Positions 26,203-35,117 of a stretch of 51,179 nt of DNA are shown here, piece by piece. The stretch lies in the NCBI RefSeq assembly GCF_004025585.1, contig NZ_QTZO01000018.1, positions 1-51,179 of the forward strand. Direction: 5' to 3'. A program made the translations under genes and the position numbers. Under the pieces are notes generated by a model, which was not told the DNA's origin, did not search any database, and was given only the letters and a program-made list of their open reading frames with translations. Numbering within the stretch: the first letter of the stretch is position 1; the number at the start of each line of letters is the position of its first letter. This DNA comes from Pseudodesulfovibrio sp. S3. GTDB lineage: Bacteria; Desulfobacterota; Desulfovibrionia; Desulfovibrionales; Desulfovibrionaceae.

Positions 26203-27384
26203 CTAGGAGCGGTAGTCCGCATTAATGGCCACGTACTCCTTGGTCAGGTCGGAGGCCAGGAGCATGGAACTGCCCGGACCGTCGCCGATGTCGATGTGAA
26301 TGACGATGTCCCGTTCGCTCATGATGGGCTTCAGCAGGCTGTCCATGTTGCCCGACTCGGGGGTGCCGTTGCGAAAGACCAGCACGCCGCCGATCTTGAG
26401 GACCAGATCCTCGGCCTTGAAATCCGCGCCCGAATAGCCTGCCGCACAGATGATCCGCCCCCAGTTGGGGTCCGAACCGAAAAGCGCGGTCTTGACCAGG
26501 GGCGAATTGCCCACAGCACGGGCCACCTTTTCCGCGTCCGCATCGGTCTTCGCGCCCGACACCTCTATGAAAGCCACCTTGGTGCCGCCCTCGGCATCCA
26601 TGACGATCTTGTAGGCCAGTTCCTCGAGCACGACGAGCAGATGCTTGCGCAAGAGGATGTAATCATCCTCGCTTTCAACGGCCACGCCGGACATGCCGTT
26701 GGCCAGGGCCAGCACACAGTCGTTGGTGGACATGTCACCGTCCACGGTGACCCTGTTGATGGTCAGATTGACGCAATCCGCCAGCATGACCTGCCACGCC
26801 TCTGCCGATATATCCGCGTCGCAGACGATGAAGGAGAGCATGGTGGCCATTTTCGGGGAGATCATGCCCGCCCCCTTGCACATGCCGAGCAGACGGATCT
26901 CTCCGCCTTTGAGTTCGAAAGAGGCTTCGGCCATCTTGTTCACGGAGTCCGTGGTCATTATGGCCCTTGACGTGTCTTCAGGGGTGGCCTTGCCCAGGCT
27001 TTCACCCAGAGCAGGCATGACCGCCGCCCACTTGGTCATGTCGAACTGCGCGCCGATGACCCCGGTCGAAGCGGGCAGCAGCTCGTCAGCGGGTACGCCC
27101 AGTACCTTGGCGGCCAGATTCAGGGTCTCGCGACAATTGGCGCGCCCCGCATCGCCGGTACAGGCGTTGGCCTGACCGGAGTTGGCCAGGAAGCCGGACA
27201 TCTTCCGTCCGTCGGCCAGCATTTCCTTGCACTGAAGGATCGGTGCAGCCTGAAACTTGTTGGTGGTAAACACGCCTGCGGCCACGGCCGGGGTCGCGCT
27301 GACAATGGCACCCAGGTCGAGCTTGCCGGGCTTCTTGAACGAAGCCGAGGCAGCGGCGAATGCGTATCCTTTGGGTATATTCAT
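26203..27384 (-). CDS. argJ: Bifunctional glutamate N-acetyltransferase / ornithine acetyltransferase
   Basis: The 393-residue ArgJ recycles the acetyl group from N-acetylornithine to glutamate in arginine synthesis and often also uses acetyl-CoA. It is made as a precursor that cleaves itself before a conserved Thr, visible in KMATMLSFIVCDADI near residue 180. The start PKGYAFAAAS and the end ADYRS are both typical. GGAG lies 8 nt before ATG 27384. It is divergent from the TSUP gene. Confidence 0.95.
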   Translation of the reverse strand: MNIPKGYAFAAASASFKKPGKLDLGAIVSATPAVAAGVFTTNKFQAAPILQCKEMLADGRKMSGFLANSGQANACTGDAGRANCRETLNLAAKVLGVPADELLPASTGVIGAQFDMTKWAAVMPALGESLGKATPEDTSRAIMTTDSVNKMAEASFELKGGEIRLLGMCKGAGMISPKMATMLSFIVCDADISAEAWQVMLADCVNLTINRVTVDGDMSTNDCVLALANGMSGVAVESEDDYILLRKHLLVVLEELAYKIVMDAEGGTKVAFIEVSGAKTDADAEKVARAVGNSPLVKTALFGSDPNWGRIICAAGYSGADFKAEDLVLKIGGVLVFRNGTPESGNMDSLLKPIMSERDIVIHIDIGDGPGSSMLLASDLTKEYVAINADYRS

Positions 27385-27498
27385 GACGTTCTCCAAACGG
27401 TCTTTTTGACAAATCGTTCACAGCCATACCTCAGAGTCGGGTCGCTGAAAAGCAGGAATTAATTGCGATCGAGGCACGCCGGGTGTAGGACCGGATCA

Positions 27499-28233
27499 AT
27501 GGAACCGCTCACCCTCGCGCTCATTTTCGGCACCTTCTTTTTCGCGGCATTCCTCAAGGGAACCGCCGGACTCGGATTCGCCACCACCTGTCTCGGCATC
27601 ATGGCCGCCTATCTGGACATGCGCCTGGCCATCCCCCTGGTCGTGGTTCCCTCGCTCCTGTCCAACGGACTGGTCATGTTCGAAGCGGGCGGTTTCATCC
27701 GCATCTTCCGCCGGTTCTGGGTGATGTACGCAGCCGCCATACCCGGCCTGATCCTCGGCCTGTGGATTCTCGGGGACGGGGCCACCACCCTGCCCAGAAT
27801 GGTCCTCGGCGCAAGCATGTTCCTCTACGGCGGATGGGGACTTTGGGGCGGCTCCCTCCGGCTGACACAAAGTCCGGCGCTCGACACGGCCATGGGCCTG
27901 CTGACCGGCACGGTCAACGGACTGACCGGGTCGCAGATCATGCCTATCATGCCCTATCTCATGTCCCTCGACATCACCAAGGACGAACTGGTTCAGGCCA
28001 TCAACACCTCCTTCACCCTGGCCTCTCTGGTCATGCTGGCCGGCCTTGGCAGGCTGGGTCTGCTCTCCACCGAAATCCTGATCGTCTCCGCCGTGGGCAT
28101 CGTGCCCGTGGGCCTGGGCATCTTCATCGGCAGCCGGGTACGCAAGAAGCTGCCCGAAGCCGTTTTCCGCAAAATAGTGCTCGGCATGATCAGCCTGCTC
28201 GGACTGGTTCTGCTCCTCAAATCCTGCCTGTAA
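27499..28233 (+). CDS. TSUP (TauE/SafE) family sulfite/organosulfonate exporter
   Basis: The 244-residue membrane protein has about eight hydrophobic helices in two related halves. The TSUP start GTFFFAAFLKGTAGLGFATT is present, and VNGLTGSQIMPIMPYL begins the second half. Family members export sulfite, sulfoacetate or similar anions; in a sulfate reducer this could handle sulfur intermediates, but the substrate is not shown. The start at 27499 removes 12 upstream codons with no family sequence; AGGA is 9 nt before it. Confidence 0.85.
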   Translation: MEPLTLALIFGTFFFAAFLKGTAGLGFATTCLGIMAAYLDMRLAIPLVVVPSLLSNGLVMFEAGGFIRIFRRFWVMYAAAIPGLILGLWILGDGATTLPRMVLGASMFLYGGWGLWGGSLRLTQSPALDTAMGLLTGTVNGLTGSQIMPIMPYLMSLDITKDELVQAINTSFTLASLVMLAGLGRLGLLSTEILIVSAVGIVPVGLGIFIGSRVRKKLPEAVFRKIVLGMISLLGLVLLLKSCL

Positions 28234-28299
28234 GCGCTTGCCATCTCCCACCGGAAAAGGCATATCGTGGGGACAAACCTGAAGTTCAAGGAGTCTTTC

Positions 28300-28776
28300 A
28301 TGCGCATAAAAAGCCTTTGCCCGATCGTGGCCATCCTGGCTGTCCTCGTCCTTTCCATGCCCGCCCTTGCAGGCCGCAAACTCACTGTCTCCAAGGGACA
28401 GACAGTCTACGTGCCGGTATACTCGCACATCTACCAAGGCAAGAAGGGCAAACCCTACAATCTGTCGACCCTGCTCTCCCTCCGCAACGTGGACTACACC
28501 CATTCCATTGTTGTCACTTCAGTCAGATACTACGGCAGCGATGGCCAATTCATCAAAGAGCATTTCCCGAAACCGGTGACCATCCCGCCCATGGGGACCA
28601 AGGAAGTTCACATCAGGGAACAGGACACCGAAGGCGGTTCCGGGGCAAACTTCACGGTAAAATGGGAGGGCGGCACCGAAGTTTCCGTGCCCGTCATCCA
28701 GGCCGTCATGATAGGTACGGCCTCGACCCAGGGCATCTCCTTCGTCTGCGACGGCGTGGTCATCGAAGAGAGATAG
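28300..28776 (+). CDS. DUF3124 periplasmic protein
   Basis: The 158-residue protein has a signal peptide (about residues 1-21, ending MPALAGRK). It is followed by a beta-rich DUF3124 domain: VYVPVYSHIYQGKKGKPYNL, TVLLS-like LSTLLSLRN, GSGANFTVKWEG and a C-terminal VMIGTASTQGISF. The function of this family is unknown. AAGGAG sits 6 nt before the ATG at 28300. It follows the TSUP gene by 66 nt and a shared terminator comes after. Confidence 0.85.
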   Translation: MRIKSLCPIVAILAVLVLSMPALAGRKLTVSKGQTVYVPVYSHIYQGKKGKPYNLSTLLSLRNVDYTHSIVVTSVRYYGSDGQFIKEHFPKPVTIPPMGTKEVHIREQDTEGGSGANFTVKWEGGTEVSVPVIQAVMIGTASTQGISFVCDGVVIEER

Positions 28777-28812
28777 CGCACCGTACGCACCGCGTATGCC
28801 TGACCATGACGC

Positions 28813-28848
28813 AAAAAAAGGGACCACCCGAGCGGGTGGTCCCTTTTT
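28813..28848. terminator. Bidirectional intrinsic terminator
   Basis: AAAAGGGACCACCC, loop GAGC, GGGTGGTCCCTTTTT: a near-perfect hairpin with A and T runs on either side. It lies between convergent stops at 28776 and 28867. Confidence 0.9.
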
Positions 28849-28866
28849 ACTGTCTGATCCGAAGGC

Positions 28867-29220
28867 TCAGGCCCCCAGCTCCTTCTCAAGCCATTCCCGG
28901 ATTGACGGCGTCAGCTCGAGAATGCCCTTGATACCCTTGATCTCGTCCAGAAGCTCCTTGGACAGATCGTCAGGCAACTTCTTGGAACACAAGATGGTGG
29001 ACCCGTAATTGTCCATCTTCATCAGCACCACCTTGGGGGTGTCCCAGGTGTCAATGGCGAAATAAATGGAGTACTCGCCGCTGGTGGTCACAGGCGAGCG
29101 CATGGCGTCACGGTAATTGTTGTTTCCCCACTCCAGATACAGGGTGACTGCATCTTCATGGATCATGTCCCAGTTGACTTCGTTCAACCACTGCTTACAG
29201 CTATTGCTATCGTCACTCAT
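28867..29220 (-). CDS. Small conserved protein resembling the DVU0772 type
   Basis: The 117-residue soluble protein has the central pattern VNWDMIHEDAVTLYLEWGNNN and a C-terminal helical stretch LTPSIREWLEKELG. From memory this matches a small Desulfovibrionaceae-restricted family represented by DVU0772, of unknown function; I am only moderately sure. The start at 29220 has GGAGG upstream. It is followed by the terminator at 28813 and preceded by the small membrane-protein gene on the same strand. Confidence 0.65.
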   Translation of the reverse strand: MSDDSNSCKQWLNEVNWDMIHEDAVTLYLEWGNNNYRDAMRSPVTTSGEYSIYFAIDTWDTPKVVLMKMDNYGSTILCSKKLPDDLSKELLDEIKGIKGILELTPSIREWLEKELGA

Positions 29221-29296
29221 ATGCTTCCCTCCGAGGCTTTTCGTTGTTTCATTTATTTGATAATAACTCTCACATGCAACCCTGTCCATCATTGAT

Positions 29297-29719
29297 TCAC
29301 AGGTCCACACCGTTGTCCTTGTTTTCCTTCACCACCCGGACCAAGGCGGCAAACCCCACCAGCAGGCCAATGCCCGCCAGTTCACGAGTCCACAGCACCC
29401 AGGCGATCGCTCCGGCCAGGCAGACAACAAACAGCAATCGCGACCACTTGACCCAATTCCAGGGGGCGGCCACCCAGTTTTTCTCCCATTCCACGCACGC
29501 GGCCACAAAGCCGAACCACCGGTTTTGCGGAGGATCGCCGAGGTTCAAAGAGAAAAAACCTGTACCGAAAAGGATCATGGACGAGGCCAGGAGCAGGTAA
29601 CTGTGCGCCAGCAACGTCAGGCAGAACAGCACCATTGAGGCACAGTGCAGACTCCAGTTCCAGGGCTGGCGGTGGCGGACAAGCGCAAGATCAAACAACT
29701 CCGACGGGGTGACGGCCAT
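29297..29719 (-). CDS. Small membrane protein of unknown function
   Basis: The 140-residue protein has three to four hydrophobic segments (about 25-40, 42-57, and a pair between 92 and 128), rich in Trp. The start at 29719 has GGAGG 5 nt before. I do not recognise the family. It is divergent from pncC and 76 nt upstream of the DVU0772-like gene on the same strand, possibly in one transcript. Confidence 0.7.
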   Translation of the reverse strand: MAVTPSELFDLALVRHRQPWNWSLHCASMVLFCLTLLAHSYLLLASSMILFGTGFFSLNLGDPPQNRWFGFVAACVEWEKNWVAAPWNWVKWSRLLFVVCLAGAIAWVLWTRELAGIGLLVGFAALVRVVKENKDNGVDL

Positions 29720-29805
29720 AGATCCTCCTCCGTGCACAATACAAATGACTGCACTGTCATTGCAACATTTTAGATTTTTGTACACACTGGGACCGGAGGA
29801 TACAC

Positions 29806-30291
29806 ATGGACAACTTTCTGCTTTCACGAGCCGTGGCCGAACTCGGAGCATGTCTGCGCGTGGAGAACAATTTCCTGGCCACCGCCGAATCCTGTACCGG
29901 CGGCCTGCTTGCCAGCACCCTGACCGACACCCCCGGCAGCTCCGAATGGTTCGCCGGTTCCGTGATCGCCTATTCCAACACGGTGAAGACCGGCCTGCTC
30001 AATGTGCCGGCCGATGTCCTCGAAAAACACGGCGCGGTCTCCGAGCCTGTGGTCCGGGCCATGGCACAAGGAGTGCTCAAGGCCATCGGTGCGAACGTCT
30101 CCGTGGCCATCTCCGGCGTGGCCGGTCCCGGCGGAGGCACCCCCGAAAAACCGGTCGGCACCGTCTGGATGGCCTGGGCCTGGCCCGGCGGCACCCGCGC
30201 GAAATGCTACAATTTCAACGGCGAGCGCGAACAGATCAAACAACAATCCGTCATGGCTGCCCTTAACGGCCTGCTCGCCGTGGCACGGTAG
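29806..30291 (+). CDS. pncC: Nicotinamide-nucleotide amidase (CinA C-terminal domain)
   Basis: The 161-residue stand-alone CinA-C protein has the signature ATAESCTGGLLASTLTD and GSVIAYSNTVKTGLL, plus SGVAGPGGGTPEKPVGTVW. PncC deamidates NMN to NaMN in pyridine nucleotide recycling. GGAGG precedes the ATG. Its stop codon is the first three bases of the large palindrome at 30289-30761, which ends in the rnhA stop on the other strand. Confidence 0.9.
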   Translation: MDNFLLSRAVAELGACLRVENNFLATAESCTGGLLASTLTDTPGSSEWFAGSVIAYSNTVKTGLLNVPADVLEKHGAVSEPVVRAMAQGVLKAIGANVSVAISGVAGPGGGTPEKPVGTVWMAWAWPGGTRAKCYNFNGEREQIKQQSVMAALNGLLAVAR

Positions 30292-30761
30292 GCGGCTTTC
30301 GATAGCGGCGCATCTGCACATTTTCCCGGACTTGTCCAATCCTCACCGTAGCCAGGCTACGCCTCCGGTTGGCCTGCGCCCGAAAAAATGCACATCTGCC
30401 CCCCTCTCGAAAGCCTTATGACATCCTCGGGCGGAAGAGCCGCTGTCCGGGGCTTGCAGCCCCGAATTCGCTCCAACGGCATGGGATGAGTTGGAAACAA
30501 AAATGGAATTGCCTGTTCGAAAGGATCGAACAGGCCTTTTTTTCAGCATCGGGTATTTCCCAAAAAATGGAGCGTTTTCGGGTGCGCAGCACCCGAACAG
30601 CGGCTCTTGCTCCCGAAGCGACCCTATGGCGAGATGAGGCTTTCGAGAGTGGGGTGGCTGTGCATTTTTCCCGACCGGGACAACCGCAGCGTAGGCTGGC
30701 TACGTGAGGATTGGACCGGACGGGAAAAATGTGCAGACGCCCCGCTATCGAAAGCCGTCTA
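30289..30761. repeat. 473-bp nested palindrome between convergent pncC and rnhA
   Basis: The whole interval is one imperfect inverted repeat. The outer arms are 30289-30420 and 30636-30761, both starting TAG(G/A)CGGCTTTCGATAGCGG when read inward. The inner arms (30436-30474 and 30569-30607) share AGAGCCGCTGT...CGCTCC. A perfect 10-bp hairpin with a T run (30511-30543) is at the exact centre. Each outer arm is itself palindromic, with a CGTAGCCaGGCTACG hairpin near its middle. Both gene stop codons belong to the repeat. No credible gene lies inside. Confidence 0.9.
30511..30543 (+). terminator. Central terminator hairpin of the palindrome
   Basis: GCCTGTTCGA, short loop, TCGAACAGGC then C and seven T. 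It is the centre of the 473-bp palindrome and the best candidate terminator for pncC. On the other strand an A/T-rich tail (CAATTCCATTTTTG) gives a weaker one for rnhA. Confidence 0.8.
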
Positions 30762-31244
30762 CTCCATGCCTTCGTCGACGAGGAGACCGCTGCCTGAAGC
30801 GGCGTTTCTGGCAAGGTCGTCCACGCGTTCGTTGAGCAGGTGGCCGGAATGACCCTTGACCCAATGAAAGTCGACCTCGTGCTTTTCTATCAGCGGCATG
30901 AGTCTGCGCCAGAGGTCCTGATTCTTGACCGGCTTCTTGGCAGCGGTCTTCCAACCGTTTTTCTGCCAGTTCTTGAGCCAGCCCTGGGTGATGGCCTGCT
31001 GCACATATTTGGAATCGGTCCACAGGTCCACCGAGCAAGTCCGCTTCAGGGCGCCAAGACCGACGATGACGGCCAGCAATTCCATGCGATTGTTGGTGGT
31101 TCGCTTGTAGCCTTGGGAGAGTTCTCCGTAATTCTTGGCGTTCTCGCCTTTATACTCGCCATAGATCAGGACCGCGCCGTATCCGCCGGGGCCGGGATTG
31201 CCGAGGCAGGAACCATCCGTATACATGGTCACGCGCTCACTCAC
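30759..31244 (-). CDS. rnhA: Ribonuclease HI
   Basis: The 161-residue enzyme cleaves RNA in RNA-DNA hybrids. The four catalytic acids are present: Asp in [15 protein letters not shown], Glu in [12 protein letters not shown], Asp in [10 protein letters not shown], and the late Asp in [13 protein letters not shown], with the HVKGHSGH-type handle as HWVKGHSGH. It overlaps the preceding TPM-like gene by 8 nt, so it ends the efflux operon. Its stop is part of the large palindrome. Confidence 0.95.
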   Translation of the reverse strand: MSERVTMYTDGSCLGNPGPGGYGAVLIYGEYKGENAKNYGELSQGYKRTTNNRMELLAVIVGLGALKRTCSVDLWTDSKYVQQAITQGWLKNWQKNGWKTAAKKPVKNQDLWRRLMPLIEKHEVDFHWVKGHSGHLLNERVDDLARNAASGSGLLVDEGME

Positions 31245-31752
31245 TATTACTCTCCTGTTTGTTCAATGCTTCAAGTTTGTTGAATATTTCAGCCAGCACT
31301 TCCTGTATGGCCATGGGCCAATCGCCCTCTTCGAATGAGGGCAGCAGGAAAGTGGTCTTCAACGATTCGATGAATTCCGGCCCCAGGGCCGTGTTCATCA
31401 TGGGCGGAAAGCGAAGTTCCGCCACCTTGATGGACGGAGCCAGGCCTATGAACATGGTCTTGCCGTCCAGCTCCGGGATCACGAAATCCCCGGCAAAAAT
31501 CTGGATCTTGCAGCTCATGCCCCACTCGTCCTTCAGGGTCCTGGTAAAGGCAACAATGAACTTCTTCTGGTCCTTGTCCAGGGTCTTGGTCTCGTCATAG
31601 ACCGCACCTTCCATGTTGAGGACTTCGACCACATGTTCGTTGTTCTTCATGAACGCCCAGATCACGGCCGCAAAGACCAGCACCAGGGCTAGGGACCGGA
31701 TGGCCTTCTCTTTGGGCGTATCGCCGTGCACTCTGGGAATCTTGATTTTCAT
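31237..31752 (-). CDS. Membrane-anchored protein with TPM-like pattern
   Basis: The 171-residue protein has one TM helix (about 18-36) and an extracytoplasmic domain. The domain pattern recalls TPM (YgcG/thylakoid phosphatase) proteins: [21 protein letters not shown], then IVIP-like segments, and a late [15 protein letters not shown]. This is my reading, not a firm match. AGGAAG precedes the ATG. It lies 45 nt after the ABC permease and overlaps rnhA by 8 nt. Confidence 0.6.
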   Translation of the reverse strand: MKIKIPRVHGDTPKEKAIRSLALVLVFAAVIWAFMKNNEHVVEVLNMEGAVYDETKTLDKDQKKFIVAFTRTLKDEWGMSCKIQIFAGDFVIPELDGKTMFIGLAPSIKVAELRFPPMMNTALGPEFIESLKTTFLLPSFEEGDWPMAIQEVLAEIFNKLEALNKQESNSE

Positions 31753-31797
31753 TTGTACTTCCTACCGCGTGGGAAGAATTGGTGCAAGCCCGGAGGC

Positions 31798-33027
31798 TTA
31801 CCCTTCGCCTCGAAGGGCCTGGATGGGATCGAGACTGGCGGCCTGCCTGGCGGGCTTGAGGCCAAAGACCAGCCCAACGGCCTGGGACCCGGCCAGGGCC
31901 ATGAAAAACGCCTTCCAGGAAAACTGGATGGTCAGGATATCGAGCCGTGACAGGAACTGTCCCAACCCCAGACCAAGGAACAATCCCAGCACGCCGCCGA
32001 GCAGGGTCAGGGCGCAGGCCTCCACCAGGAATTGCAGCATGATGGCCGAATTGCGCGCGCCCATGGCTTTTTTCAGCCCGATCTCCTCGGCCCGTTCCGA
32101 AACAGATATGGAAAAGAGATTGGCCAGTACAAACCCGCCCACCAGCATGGCGATGCCCGCGGTCACGCCCAGAAAGATGGTCAGCCCACCCTTGAACATG
32201 GCCAGGAACTTGAGGACTTCATCGGCGGTCAGGATGGTGAAGTCGTCGTCCTCTTCCGGCTGAAGGTGGTGCAAATGTCTGAGCAGACTGCGCAGATTCT
32301 CGGTGTGCGCCGCCATGTAGTCCGGCTCGTGAAATTTCACCCTGAGGGCCCGAAAATACTTGCGGTCCAGATTGTAGCGCTGCACCAGCGTGGACAGCGG
32401 AACAATGATCCGGTTGTCGATGTCACCGCCGCCGCCCGAAGTAAAACCCCGGTAGGAGAGTCTGCCCACCACCTGGAACGGGATGCCCGAAATATAAATA
32501 ACCTTGCCCACCGGGGAATCCTCGCCGAACAGATCCCGTGAAGGCGTGTTGCCCAGGAGTGCAACCTTGGCCCCGGTCCTCTCATCCTCGGCCGTGATGT
32601 CCCGCCCTTCCGCCAAGGGCCAATTCCAGGCCCGGGCATACCCCTCGGTGGCCCCGATAATGGCACCGTCCTGAGAATTCCTGTTCCCCGACTTGACCGT
32701 CTGGCCGGACTTGGCCCGCATGGGGATGACCTGGTACGCGCCCGGCAACGAATCCCTGATACGCTGGGCATCCTCCCGGCTCAGGGTCATGCTGCGCCCG
32801 CCCACGGCCCGCTTCGTGAAATTGCCGCCGAACACCAGAGCCGCGTCCGGCCCGAACATGTCCACGATCTCCACGGCCTTCCTGTTGGCACCGTCCACGG
32901 CGGTCACGATCAGGGTCAGGCTGGCAATGCCGAAGGCCACGCCCAATATCACGAAGACAGACCTGAGCTTGAAGGCCCAGACAGCCTCCAGCCCCATGCT
33001 GATTATGCGCGATATGAGTCGTATCAT
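31798..33027 (-). CDS. MacB/FtsX-type ABC transporter permease
   Basis: The 409-residue permease has an N-terminal TM (about 20-40, SVFVILGVAFGIASLTLI), a large periplasmic MacB-like domain (about 45-270) and three TM helices at the C terminus. The family tail (ERAEEIGLKKAMGAR, then LDPIQALRGEG) is clear. With the ATPase and HlyD adaptor it forms a tripartite efflux or lipoprotein-release type system; the substrate is unknown. Its GGAGG Shine-Dalgarno comes from the dispersed repeat copy d. Unlike usual operons, 294 bp with two repeats separate it from the ATPase. Confidence 0.88.
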   Translation of the reverse strand: MIRLISRIISMGLEAVWAFKLRSVFVILGVAFGIASLTLIVTAVDGANRKAVEIVDMFGPDAALVFGGNFTKRAVGGRSMTLSREDAQRIRDSLPGAYQVIPMRAKSGQTVKSGNRNSQDGAIIGATEGYARAWNWPLAEGRDITAEDERTGAKVALLGNTPSRDLFGEDSPVGKVIYISGIPFQVVGRLSYRGFTSGGGGDIDNRIIVPLSTLVQRYNLDRKYFRALRVKFHEPDYMAAHTENLRSLLRHLHHLQPEEDDDFTILTADEVLKFLAMFKGGLTIFLGVTAGIAMLVGGFVLANLFSISVSERAEEIGLKKAMGARNSAIMLQFLVEACALTLLGGVLGLFLGLGLGQFLSRLDILTIQFSWKAFFMALAGSQAVGLVFGLKPARQAASLDPIQALRGEG

Positions 33028-33036
33028 TTTGCCGAT

Positions 33037-33139
33037 GCCTCCGGCGGCCGGGGGAAGGGGAAACCTTTCGAGAGAGGTTCTCCCCTTCCCTTCCCCCGGA
33101 CCCCCATCCCATCCCTTTCCAAAGCGTTTTATTGCCGCT
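33037..33139 (+). repeat. Dispersed hairpin repeat, family 1, copy d (permease leader)
   Basis: The + strand reads GCCTCCGGCGGCC, then a GGGGAAGGGGAAACC hairpin arm and its partner, then GGACCCCCATCCC. On the permease strand it ends GCCGCCGGAGGC 9 nt before the ATG, giving the Shine-Dalgarno. Between copies d and e (33140-33230) I see no gene. Confidence 0.7.
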
Positions 33140-33230
33140 TTGCGGGGAGGGGTAAGTAAATTTCAGTCCTGGCCATCACTGCGTATCAAATCAATGCCTA
33201 ATATACTCCGAATCCAGCCAACCCCGACAC

Positions 33231-33314
33231 CCCGCCGAAGGCACGCCAAACAATTTTGAAGGGGAGTCCAGAGGGGATACTTTTTCAAAAGTGTCCCCTC
33301 TGGCCGCCGGAGGC
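33231..33314 (-). repeat. Dispersed hairpin repeat, family 1, copy e (ABC ATPase 3' end)
   Basis: Nearly the same as copy a: GTCCAGAGGGGATAC, CTTTTTCAAAAG, and TGTCCCCTCTGG on +, ending GCCGCCGGAGGC. It finishes 7 nt from the ATPase stop. It also shares the outer CCCGCCGaAGGCaCG segment with copy a. Confidence 0.75.
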
Positions 33315-33321
33315 ATTCTCC

Positions 33322-34029
33322 TCAAAGCTTGATGTCCTCTGTAATCCTGCCGTCGCTCAGTTTGATGATACGGCCCGCTTCCTTGGCCACGTCTTCGTCG
33401 TGGGTGACCAGGACCATGGTTTGTCCGGCCTCGTGCACGGCGTGGAAGAGTTTGATGATCTCGTCCGAGGTGGCGGTGTCGAGCTGCCCGGTGGGCTCGT
33501 CGGCCAGGATGATCTTGGGTTCGTTGAGCAGGGCGCGGGCCATGGCAACGCGCTGCTGTTGTCCGCCGGATAACCGGGAGGGCTTGAAGTTCATGCGGTC
33601 GGCCAGCCCAACCTGTTCCAGAAGGGTTTCGGCACGGGCGACAAGCTCGCCTCTGGGCCTGCCGGAGTAAAGCCCGGGCAGGATGACGTTTTCCAGAGCC
33701 GTGGCATAGGGAATGAGATAAAAGGACTGGAACACAAAGCCAAGGGCCTGGTTGCGCATGTCTGACTGCTGGTCGTCGTCAAGGCCGGCGGCGTCCTGGC
33801 CGAGGAGCCGATACGTTCCGGCCGTGGGCCGGTCGAGCAGCCCTATTATATGCAACAGGGTGGACTTGCCGGACCCGGAAGTGCCTTGCAGGGCGATGAA
33901 TTCCCCCTGATCCACGTCCAGGGTGATCCCCTTGAGCACCTTGATGCCGGAATCGGCGTCGCCGTTGCGTTCCTCTTGCTGCAAAAAGGTCTTGGTGATC
34001 CCGGACAGGGAAATGGCCGTTGCGCTCAT
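33322..34029 (-). CDS. MacB/LolD-type ABC transporter ATP-binding protein
   Basis: The 235-residue ATPase has Walker A GTSGSGKSTLLH, signature RLSGGQQQRVAMARAL, Walker B IILADEPTGQLD and H-loop LVTHDED. Its N-terminal part (about residues 15-30) has an acidic insertion, EERNGDADSG, longer than usual. The ATG overlaps the adaptor stop by one base (TGATG). It powers the permease located after the repeat pair. Confidence 0.9.
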   Translation of the reverse strand: MSATAISLSGITKTFLQQEERNGDADSGIKVLKGITLDVDQGEFIALQGTSGSGKSTLLHIIGLLDRPTAGTYRLLGQDAAGLDDDQQSDMRNQALGFVFQSFYLIPYATALENVILPGLYSGRPRGELVARAETLLEQVGLADRMNFKPSRLSGGQQQRVAMARALLNEPKIILADEPTGQLDTATSDEIIKLFHAVHEAGQTMVLVTHDEDVAKEAGRIIKLSDGRITEDIKL

Positions 34030-35117
34030 CACATGCCCTTTTTGCCGACCTTGGCGCCGGGCAGGACAAGCTGGGTGGCCACGGTGTCGCCTTCGGACAA
34101 CCCGCCGAGCACCTCGGAAGTTTCCAGGCCGACCAGGCCGAGTTCCGGGGAAACTTCCTCCGGCTCCAGCTTGGGGTCGGTCACGCGAAAACAGACCTGG
34201 CGGTCCTTGACCCACTTGAGGGCGTTGTTGGGCACGGTGAGCACGTCATTCCGGGTTTCCACGACCACCTTGCACTGCGTGGTCATCTCGGGCCGAAGGG
34301 ATTCGGCCTGCTCACCGGAAACCGTCACCAGGGTGCGGTAGTAGACGATGTTATCGCGGATTTCCGGCTCCGGATAAATGCGGTCCACAGTGCCTTCAAA
34401 GACCTTGTCGCGAAATGAGTCTACCGTGTATTTGACCGGCAACCCCTTGTCCACGCGGCCCACGTCGGTTTCGTCGATGTATATCCACATTTCGAGCTTG
34501 CCCGGGTCAAGCACCGTGATCAGGTTGGACACGGACAGTCCCGAGACGATGGTCTCGCCTTCCTGGGCCGCCACCTGACTGACCACCCCGTCGATGGGAG
34601 AATAAATCCGGGTGTAGGAGAGCTGGATTTGCAGGGTCTTGAGCTTGGCCAGGGAGGAGGACACGGTATGCCGGGCGATCTCCGCGTCCTGAAAGGCCAC
34701 GTCCAGGGAATCCTGAGCCTCGAGTTTCTGCTGCACCAGGGATCGCTTCCTGGGCAGATTTTTTTCCATGTACTGGAGCTTGGCACGGGCCAATTCGAGA
34801 TTGGCCTGGGCCTCGGCTATGCGAGCGCGGAGTTCCCGGGCGTCGATCTGGGCGATGAGGTCGCCCTTCCTGACACGGTCCCCCACCTTGACGGGCACGG
34901 ATTCGAGCACACCGGTGGCCTGTGCCCCGACCTTGACCTGGGCGCCCACCTGGGCCTTGACGATGCCGGTGGCCTCCAACACGCGAGAAACATTGCCGCG
35001 CTTGACGGTATCGGTCTTGAGCACCTTGATTTTGTCGGTGGACTGTCCCCCGGTAAAATACCAGACGCCACCGCCGGTCAACAGGACGGCTATGAGGATG
35101 AATATGAATTTTTTCAT
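34029..35117 (-). CDS. HlyD/MacA-type periplasmic adaptor
   Basis: The 362-residue adaptor has an N-terminal membrane anchor (about 4-20) and a split lipoyl domain (VKVGAQATGVLESVPVKVG and the later YTRIYSPIDGVVSQVAAQEG). A coiled-coil hairpin of about 90 residues (DARELRARIAEAQANLE) and beta-barrel and membrane-proximal domains complete it. It is the periplasmic link of the tripartite efflux pump encoded with the next genes. The start ATGA overlaps the YkgJ-like stop. Confidence 0.9.
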   Translation of the reverse strand: MKKFIFILIAVLLTGGGVWYFTGGQSTDKIKVLKTDTVKRGNVSRVLEATGIVKAQVGAQVKVGAQATGVLESVPVKVGDRVRKGDLIAQIDARELRARIAEAQANLELARAKLQYMEKNLPRKRSLVQQKLEAQDSLDVAFQDAEIARHTVSSSLAKLKTLQIQLSYTRIYSPIDGVVSQVAAQEGETIVSGLSVSNLITVLDPGKLEMWIYIDETDVGRVDKGLPVKYTVDSFRDKVFEGTVDRIYPEPEIRDNIVYYRTLVTVSGEQAESLRPEMTTQCKVVVETRNDVLTVPNNALKWVKDRQVCFRVTDPKLEPEEVSPELGLVGLETSEVLGGLSEGDTVATQLVLPGAKVGKKGM

